DNA from: Planctomycetaceae bacterium
GTDB lineage: Bacteria; Planctomycetota; Planctomycetia; Pirellulales; Pirellulaceae
Length of the DNA: 11,688 nucleotides
Direction of reading: 5' to 3'
Assembly (NCBI GenBank): GCA_007695205.1
Contig: REEF01000298.1
Location: 1 to 11,688, forward strand
Shown: piece after piece, positions 7,201 through 11,688 of the stretch
How positions within the stretch are numbered: the first letter of the stretch is position 1
How the letters are laid out: every line of letters begins with the position of its first letter
The notes under the pieces: generated by a model
What the model saw: only the letters and a program-made list of their open reading frames with translations
Told to the model about the DNA's origin: nothing
Database searches by the model: none
Made by a program: the position numbers and the translations under genes

Positions 7201-7935
7201 AAGCAGTTTGAGCGTATCACGGCCGAACCGATCCCGCAGCGGATCTTCAGCGATAGCCAGGTCCAGCCGGAAGTGCCCTACTGGTACTCCGTCAGCGCGA
7301 TCAGTGCCCGCGGGCTGGAAAGTCCGCACTCTTCGCCGCTGTCGGCCGTCGCCTCGATCATCGAACCACCGATGTTCGAGTTCCCGGCTACGTCGGCTAT
7401 CGAAGGAGCTTTGTACGGCGAGTCTCCTTTGGCGGGCAACCGTTCCGGAGCCGCTCGCATCGAGGACGGCCAATTGGATCTTCGGCAAGGGGGGCACGTT
7501 ACCTTCCCCAATCACCCGAACTTCGGGCTCTCGCAGCCGTTTTCGGTCGAGTGTCGAGTCTGGTTCGACGAGCCGGGCAAGATGCCGGTCGTTATCGGTT
7601 GCGGCGTTTGGCGTCAATCGGGCTGGTTCCTGCAAGCGTTGGGCGGACGTTGGCGTTGGCACGTCGGAGGCGTCGATTGTGACGGCGGCCGGCAGGTGGT
7701 CGGGCGATGGACGCATCTGGTCGGAACCTTCGATGGACGGACGGCTCGACTGTACCAGGACGGAGAATTGGTCGCTCAGCAGACGGGCGCCTTCAACACC
7801 GACCTGTGGCCCGGAGCCTTGCATATCGGGCAGTACAGCGGCGGGCCTCGCCCCGACTACCAAGTCACCGGTCGCATCAAGGATGTCAAAATCTATCATC
7901 GAGTCCTGATCGACGATCCCTGGGATCAGCCGTGA
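4288..7935 (+). CDS. Exported triple-CxxCH protein with PD40 propeller, FN3-like and LamG domains (HzsA-related)
   Basis: The 1215-residue product begins with a signal peptide (1-24, cleavage likely after AFA). Next is a PD40/TolB-like beta-propeller region with blades near 109 (PNLHWDAQKLLFTF), 164 (DVYPAYLPDDRIVFL) and 216 (EFDPAIMPDGRILFG). The opening HSYSGIHIYDTFYKWPPGGG and this layout resemble the HzsA-related family, named after the hydrazine synthase alpha subunit and common in non-anammox planctomycetes. Three c-type haem motifs follow: CIGCH (507-511), CVRCH (559-563) and CLECH (697-701). Two fibronectin III-like domains occupy about 841-925 and 929-1020, and a LamG/concanavalin-like domain about 1030-1208. 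The start is fixed by GGGAGGG upstream of ATG 4288 and by the signal peptide. It should be a periplasmic or surface electron-transfer or redox protein; the substrate is unknown. Hydrazine synthesis itself is not implied. The ABC ATPase gene starts 31 bp after its stop. Confidence 0.85.
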   Translation: MRTARWIVTILMVLALFATAHAFAEDAAPANADPVEQEFQSLLDAPLLFTRRHSYSGIHIYDTFYKWPPGGGGIYILENPSEPRSRWRIRPVIDPTTPETLGEGVYDEPNLHWDAQKLLFTFKGEPSGSTAIYEIGIDGYGLRQISDPSDMCDFYHGSQGGQHDVYPAYLPDDRIVFLSTRPSGLVPCNNTGVAILHVMNADGSDMHPISVNNVNEFDPAIMPDGRILFGRWEYVDKNALTIQSLWSVNPDGTQETAVFANNMVFPEAILDARPVPGTPLIVGTFAKHNAPPRGTIALIDPRLGKNGTEGIINLEFPDDPTRDTGNSCEPWPVTPEVFLFSGRPEGHSRNTIEMIDRQGRRRTLLSDPDICLHSPMLVKPQVRPPIIPTSVDRQKTTGTFFVQDVYQGLPGVERGEVQYLRVIEETSRITPTTMGGSPYNQTFLVSAALAFGAKNYLGIAPVEEDGSAYFEVPSGRAVYLQALDGDGRLVQSMRTFIQAAPGTTRSCIGCHEPKAATPAAHAPLAELLDRQPHRLQPESWGSGYVDYPSMVQPVLDNHCVRCHGGPEGFGGGMDLSGGWTEHFNISYENLVNRRETQLEAYWIAGIDCMNGTALWSSQIFPPRAHGSGAAPLAELLVQGHEGRIPDLTRAERDLLMAWMDSNGLYHGTWNFTEAGCAIKDWGKMQSALVARMQAAGCLECHGDGNNPHFFESDWVNLRDPQWSRILRAPLAADDDGYGLEMCRDRSIDPQNRRVQLLVRGYAHAVQPPEAFPRRQWQTPDTSGPPVIGFASTQDEHYQAMLEIIRHAREQTLANPRVDMPGAELIAGASRMFIPPPVPERAPPLEATLGDDGVVLLRWDQSAETIGLEAKLFRGKQADFAPEDGTQLIRSELASYLDRDAPTGAQHYALLLASNGQRSRPSRLTVQVPPPVPPDAPTEVIALPASGAVRLRWQAPALPVIGYHVYRSDGPDKQFERITAEPIPQRIFSDSQVQPEVPYWYSVSAISARGLESPHSSPLSAVASIIEPPMFEFPATSAIEGALYGESPLAGNRSGAARIEDGQLDLRQGGHVTFPNHPNFGLSQPFSVECRVWFDEPGKMPVVIGCGVWRQSGWFLQALGGRWRWHVGGVDCDGGRQVVGRWTHLVGTFDGRTARLYQDGELVAQQTGAFNTDLWPGALHIGQYSGGPRPDYQVTGRIKDVKIYHRVLIDDPWDQP

Positions 7936-7966
7936 AGCGAGTCGGCCGGACGAGGTGCCCCAGCGA

Positions 7967-8761
7967 ATGATCGATATCGTTGCCGAAGATCTCGCGGTCA
8001 ATTTTCGCGGCGGGCATGCTGCGGTGGATGGTGTTTGTTTTCGCATCGCGGCGGGAGAATTCGTCTCGATCGTCGGTCCGTCGGGTTGCGGCAAATCCAC
8101 CCTGCTGCGATTGATCGCCGGTTTGATAGCGCCGACTCGAGGCAGCTTGACCGTCGCCGGCAGATCCCCGGCTGAAAATCGCAAGAAGGCTCATCGGCTG
8201 TCGTTCGTCTTCCAGGAACCCAACCTGCTGCCCTGGCGCACCGTCGCGGACAACATCCGACTGCCGCTAGAACTGCAAGGCGTACCGGCCGATCGGCAAC
8301 GGGCTTTGATCGCGGAGAGCCTTCGGTTGATCGGTCTGCAGCCCAGCGACGTGTCGAAGCGGCCCGCGATGCTCTCAGGTGGCATGAAGATGCGGGTGTC
8401 ACTGGCCCGTGCCCTGGTGACGTCCCCCAATCTGATCCTGTTGGACGAACCGTTCGCCGCGTTGGACGACCTGATGCGTACGCAATTGAACGAAGAACTC
8501 AACCGGCTGTGGAACCAGCAGCAATGGACCTCGGTCTTCGTCACCCACAACGTCGCGGAAGCCGTCTATCTCAGCCAGCGAGTCCTGGTGATGAGCCCCA
8601 GCCCCGGCCGGATCATCGCCGAAGTCGACATCCCCTTCGGCCTCACCCGCCCCAGCGATCTGCGCAGCGACGCTCGCTTCGCCCGTTTGTGCGGCGAAGT
8701 CAGCCAGATACTACGAACTGGCGCTGTGTTGACTTGCGATCGGGGTGGTCCGACCGGATAA
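7967..8761 (+). CDS. ABC transporter ATPase, NrtD/SsuB/TauB type
   Basis: This 264-residue cytoplasmic ATPase would power import through a membrane permease. Motifs seen are Walker A GPSGCGKST (37-45), Q-loop FQEPNLLPW with Q83, signature LSGGMKMRVSLARAL (136-150), Walker B LILLDEP (156-162), D-loop AALDD and H-loop H194 (VFVTHNVAEAVYLS). The LPWRTV after the Q-loop and THNVAEAVYLS are typical of the nitrate/sulfonate/taurine group. ATG 7967 has GAGGTG 9 nt upstream; a GTG at 7955 in the same frame would add four residues and cannot be excluded. The gene is 31 bp downstream of the multi-haem gene, so the two are probably cotranscribed. The usual partner permease and periplasmic binding protein are absent on both sides. 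Its stop overlaps an ATG (TAATG at 8759-8763). The ligand is unknown. Confidence 0.95.
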   Translation: MIDIVAEDLAVNFRGGHAAVDGVCFRIAAGEFVSIVGPSGCGKSTLLRLIAGLIAPTRGSLTVAGRSPAENRKKAHRLSFVFQEPNLLPWRTVADNIRLPLELQGVPADRQRALIAESLRLIGLQPSDVSKRPAMLSGGMKMRVSLARALVTSPNLILLDEPFAALDDLMRTQLNEELNRLWNQQQWTSVFVTHNVAEAVYLSQRVLVMSPSPGRIIAEVDIPFGLTRPSDLRSDARFARLCGEVSQILRTGAVLTCDRGGPTG

Positions 8762-8871
8762 TGCGTCTTGCCGATCCGGCTCACCAGCCGGCATGCGAAC
8801 CCCAGGGCCATGTCCCGGCAGACGCCGTCAGTCGGCCGTCCACCGGTCACCCACCACTTTCCGAGGTCTTT

Positions 8872-11409
8872 ATGAAAACATCCTTCCTATTTGGCGTCTG
8901 TCTCGTAGCGATGCTGCTTGGCATCTCGATTGCCGATGGCCAGGTGCTCGACAAGCAACAGATGCTCGACCGGCAGACGTTCTGGCAGAATCGCGATTTC
9001 GATTGGTTTCAAGCGAATATCCCCTTTTTCGACAGCCCCGACGAAGCGATCAACACGACCTATTACTACCGCTGGGAACTGGTGACGCGACACATCTGCT
9101 ACGGCTCGCCCCCTAGCGGCTACTCGTTCACCGAGTTCGCCAACCGGCCGTTCTGGTCGGGAGCGTACGGGGCCATTTCCTGTCCGGCGGGCCACCAGAT
9201 TTACGAGGTGCGTTGGCTGCACGACCCGCGGTACGTTCGCGATTACCTCCGCTACTGGTTCCGCACGCCGGGGGCGCAGCCGCGTAACTATTCGTTTTGG
9301 GCGGCCGATTCGGCCTGGGCCACGCACCTGGTTCAGCCCAACCGCGAGTTCATCGTGGATCTGCTGCCCGATCTGGTCGAAAACTACCAGGCGTGGCGTC
9401 GGCGCCATTGGGTGCCGGAAAAGGCCCTGTTCTGGCAACTCGGCCACGACGAAGGGATGGAGTTCGACATCAACGCCCAGCAGACCCGCGACATCCTCCG
9501 CGGCGGCCAATCGTTGCGACCCTCGTTCAACGCCTACATGTGGGCCGACGCCCACGCCCTTGCCAACATCGCCGAACTGGCCGGCGACGCCGTGACCGCC
9601 GCCAAGTATCGGGAAGAAGCCGACCGCGTCAAGGTTCAGGTGCAGAACCTGTTATGGGACCCCAAACGTCAGTTCTTCTTTCCGATGAGCAACCAGCGGC
9701 ACGAGAAAGACGGCCACGTGGTGGAAAAGCACACGCTGACGTACGAGACCGGTCGATTCGCCGGCAGCCCCCACGGCCGCGAGTTGCACGGCTACGTGCC
9801 CTGGGCGTTCGGCATGCCGGACCCCGGCTTCGAGCAGGCGTGGCAGTTCCTGATGGACCCCGACTATTTCTACGCCGCCTTTGGACCGACCACGGTGGAA
9901 CGCCACGATCCGCTGTTCGTGCTGCAGCCCGGCTGCTGTTGGTGGAGCGGCCAATCGTGGCCGTTCGCCACCACGCAGACGCTCAAGGCAATGGCCAACG
10001 TGCTCCAGAATTACCAGCAGGAGCACATCTCGCGAGATGATTACCTGCACATGCTGCACAAGTTCGCCGTCACGCATCGCAAGGACGGCAAACCGTATAT
10101 CGCCGAGGCGGTCCATCCCGATACCGGATCGTGGGCCGGACACGACATGCCCAACCGCAGCGAGCACTACTTCCACTCAGGATTCACCGACCTGGTCATT
10201 ACCGGGTTGGTCGGCGTGCAACCCAGCGACGGAGACACGCTGACCATCGACCCGCTGGCGCCCGACACCTGGGACTACTTCGCCCTGGACAATCTGCCGT
10301 ACCGCGGGCACCGCCTGGCGGTCGTGTGGGATAAGACGGGCCAACGCTACGGACTGGGTGCGGGGCTGCACGTGCTGGTCAACGGTGATAAGGCCGCCAG
10401 CCGACCGACGCTCGCGAAGATCAACGTGGACCTGCCTCCGGCGGTCGAGGTGCCGATGCCCACCGAGGTCCGGTACAACTACGCCGTGAACAACGACGGC
10501 GACTGGTTTCCACGTTTGTCGGCCTCGCACGTCGGCCCCGGCAGCTCGCTGGCATACGTCAACGACGGCCAGTTCCGCTACGATCTTCGCCCGGTCAATC
10601 GCTGGACCACGCTGGGCTCTACGAGCGACAGCGACTGGCTGGTCGTCGACCTGGGCCTGGCGCGTCCGATCGACACCGTCAAGCTATACCTGCTGGACGA
10701 CGGCGAGGGCGTCATCGCGCCGGCGAGCTTCGATCTGGAGTTTCACGACGGCCGGGACTGGAAGCCGGTTCCTGCGCAGCAGCGTCGGCCGGCCGAGCCC
10801 GTCGGACGGCGACCCAACACGGTGACGTTTCCCGTCATGGAAGTGGCGAAGCTGCGCGTCGTGTTCCACCACGCCGAGGGCGGACGATCGGGCCTGACCG
10901 CACTGGAGGCATGGGGGCCGGGCGAACGACCCTACACGCCCGCGCCGCCGCCGGCCGGCAATGTGGCGTTCAACGCCACGGGCGAAGGTTATCCGCAAGC
11001 CTCGGCCTCGCACAGCGACCGGTTTGGCGGCCGGCCCGAGCGGGCTATCGACGGCAAGATCATCTACAGCCCCACGCCCATGAACCGCTGGACCAGCTAC
11101 GAATCGCCGAACGAGCAGGACTGGCTGGAAGTCGACTTTGGCCAAGCGAAGACGGTCAGCCGTGCTGTGCTGCACATCTACGACGACCGCGGCGGCGTTC
11201 AACCGCCGAACGACTACATCGTTCAGGCGTGGACGGGCCGAGCATGGCGCGATGTGAACGTGGCTTCGCGCGACCCCGAAAAGCCCACCGGCTCGATGGC
11301 CAACACGATCACTTTCGCGCCGGTGACCACCAGCAAAGTGCGCGTCCTGTTCATCCACGACGGCCGTGCCCGTAGCGGCCTGACCGAACTGGAGATTTGG
11401 GAAAAGTAG
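8872..11409 (+). CDS. Exported (alpha/alpha)6 glycosidase-like protein with two discoidin (F5/8 type C) domains
   Basis: The 845-residue product has a signal peptide (1 to about 22, FLFGVCLVAMLLGISIADG). Residues about 25-500 resemble the six-hairpin glycosidase fold of the MGH1/GH63-like group, seen in AADSAWATHL, FWQLGHDEGMEF, SFNAYMWADAHALANIAELAGD, YETGRF, GYVPWAFGMP and GCCWWSGQSWPFATTQTLKAMA. D193/E194 in GHDEGMEF and E431 in RSEHYFHSGF are plausible acid/base residues, by analogy only. Two discoidin-like domains follow at about 535-685 and 697-845, each with NRWT(S/T), a (V/E)VDFG or VDLG segment and RSGLT.LE.W near its end; they probably bind glycans. ATG 8872 has GAGG 5 nt upstream and starts the signal peptide, although the frame is open from 8509 and an ATG at 8761 overlaps the ATPase stop. 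It lies 110 bp after the ATPase gene. The exact substrate is unknown. Confidence 0.82.
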   Translation: MKTSFLFGVCLVAMLLGISIADGQVLDKQQMLDRQTFWQNRDFDWFQANIPFFDSPDEAINTTYYYRWELVTRHICYGSPPSGYSFTEFANRPFWSGAYGAISCPAGHQIYEVRWLHDPRYVRDYLRYWFRTPGAQPRNYSFWAADSAWATHLVQPNREFIVDLLPDLVENYQAWRRRHWVPEKALFWQLGHDEGMEFDINAQQTRDILRGGQSLRPSFNAYMWADAHALANIAELAGDAVTAAKYREEADRVKVQVQNLLWDPKRQFFFPMSNQRHEKDGHVVEKHTLTYETGRFAGSPHGRELHGYVPWAFGMPDPGFEQAWQFLMDPDYFYAAFGPTTVERHDPLFVLQPGCCWWSGQSWPFATTQTLKAMANVLQNYQQEHISRDDYLHMLHKFAVTHRKDGKPYIAEAVHPDTGSWAGHDMPNRSEHYFHSGFTDLVITGLVGVQPSDGDTLTIDPLAPDTWDYFALDNLPYRGHRLAVVWDKTGQRYGLGAGLHVLVNGDKAASRPTLAKINVDLPPAVEVPMPTEVRYNYAVNNDGDWFPRLSASHVGPGSSLAYVNDGQFRYDLRPVNRWTTLGSTSDSDWLVVDLGLARPIDTVKLYLLDDGEGVIAPASFDLEFHDGRDWKPVPAQQRRPAEPVGRRPNTVTFPVMEVAKLRVVFHHAEGGRSGLTALEAWGPGERPYTPAPPPAGNVAFNATGEGYPQASASHSDRFGGRPERAIDGKIIYSPTPMNRWTSYESPNEQDWLEVDFGQAKTVSRAVLHIYDDRGGVQPPNDYIVQAWTGRAWRDVNVASRDPEKPTGSMANTITFAPVTTSKVRVLFIHDGRARSGLTELEIWEK

Positions 11410-11688
11410 TACGAGGCCGGATGATTCACCGTAGTAGGGTGTGTGGAGTACGGTTGCTTCGCCGGTGGTGTGTTCCGCAAGCCAATGCCGTAGTAACAGA
11501 GTGATCTCTAAAGTTGGGTGTCCCCAGGAACAAGGAGCCCGCATAGTCAATCGACCCAGCGGGGCCGAGAGTGGGTCCCGGACGCTGGACGGGACTCTGC
11601 TACCAGAAAGCGGTTCAGCCCTGACCCGAAGGTTTCGTCGTCGAAGTTCAAGAACCCGTTGCCTCGACAGGTCGGATCAACGAACGAG
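11410..11688. other. Right-end region with no supported gene
   Basis: The first part (11421-11500) contains short inverted stretches (ACCGTA at 11428-11433 with TACGGT at 11449-11454) and a segment, GGTGGTGTGTTCCGCAAGCC, that resembles half of a dispersed GC-rich repeat. The second part (11512-11688) is stop-free on the plus strand from GTG 11518 and stop-free on the minus strand from the right edge down to TGA at 11549-11547. Neither translation is recognisable. It also has several potential stems (GACCCA 11553-11558 with TGGGTC 11572-11577; GTCCCG 11575-11580 with CGGGAC 11590-11595). A gene or structured RNA crossing the right edge is possible but not supported. Confidence 0.4.

Noticed and set aside
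5566..8184. 872-codon stop-free frame antisense to the multi-haem gene and the ATPase gene
   Set aside because: It spans two well-supported genes on the other strand, has no domain motif and no ribosome binding site, and long antisense frames are expected in GC-rich genes with strong codon bias.
8509..8871. Upstream extension of the glycosidase gene to 8509 or 8761
   Set aside because: The extension overlaps the ATPase gene or adds Pro/His-rich residues before a normal signal peptide; ATG 8872 has its own GAGG site.
11512..11688. Start of a group II intron or other catalytic RNA
   Set aside because: GTGTCCCC is not a standard intron start and no domain V-like sequence can be seen; the window ends too soon to judge.

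Overview
The window looks like a high-GC chromosomal segment from a Planctomycetota bacterium, probably Pirellulales or Rhodopirellula-like. The signs are an oxidoreductase of the Tat-exported Gfo/Idh/MocA type, the N-terminus of a planctomycete XylR-type sugar regulator, a large secreted multi-haem protein resembling the HzsA-related family, and short palindromic intergenic repeats with the core GGCACACGGAGTGTGCC that I associate with this phylum. The taxon is inferred from gene content and was not tested by a search.

Layout. Positions 1-801 (minus) hold the first 267 residues of a Tat-exported Gfo/Idh/MocA oxidoreductase that runs off the left edge. The 802-1142 gap holds a 98-bp MITE/REP-like element with 22-bp imperfect terminal inverted repeats. 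At 1143-1345 lies a frameshifted remnant of a XylR-type regulator. Then come a secreted two-domain rhodanese (1383-2273, plus) and a Nudix hydrolase (2329-2895, plus). The end of the Nudix gene carries four copies of a short palindromic repeat and a likely terminator, and it converges on a class I-like polyphosphate kinase 2 (3025-3987, minus). A 300-bp divergent intergenic region follows, with two inverted repeats and a candidate promoter.

The right half is one co-directional block. It holds a 1215-residue exported protein with a PD40-type propeller, three CxxCH haem sites, two FN3-like domains and a LamG domain (4288-7935). Next is an ABC ATPase of the NrtD/SsuB/TauB type with no permease or binding protein beside it (7967-8761), then an exported (alpha/alpha)6 glycosidase-like protein with two discoidin domains (8872-11409). 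The last 279 bases carry no gene that can be supported.

How they may fit together. The oxidoreductase, the glycosidase-like protein and the sugar-binding-type domains all suggest periplasmic or surface handling of complex carbohydrates, while rhodanese, Nudix hydrolase and PPK2 are housekeeping or stress functions. The most unusual part is the tight succession of a putative multi-haem c-type protein, a lone ABC ATPase and a glycan-active protein; whether they work as one system is inference from spacing only.
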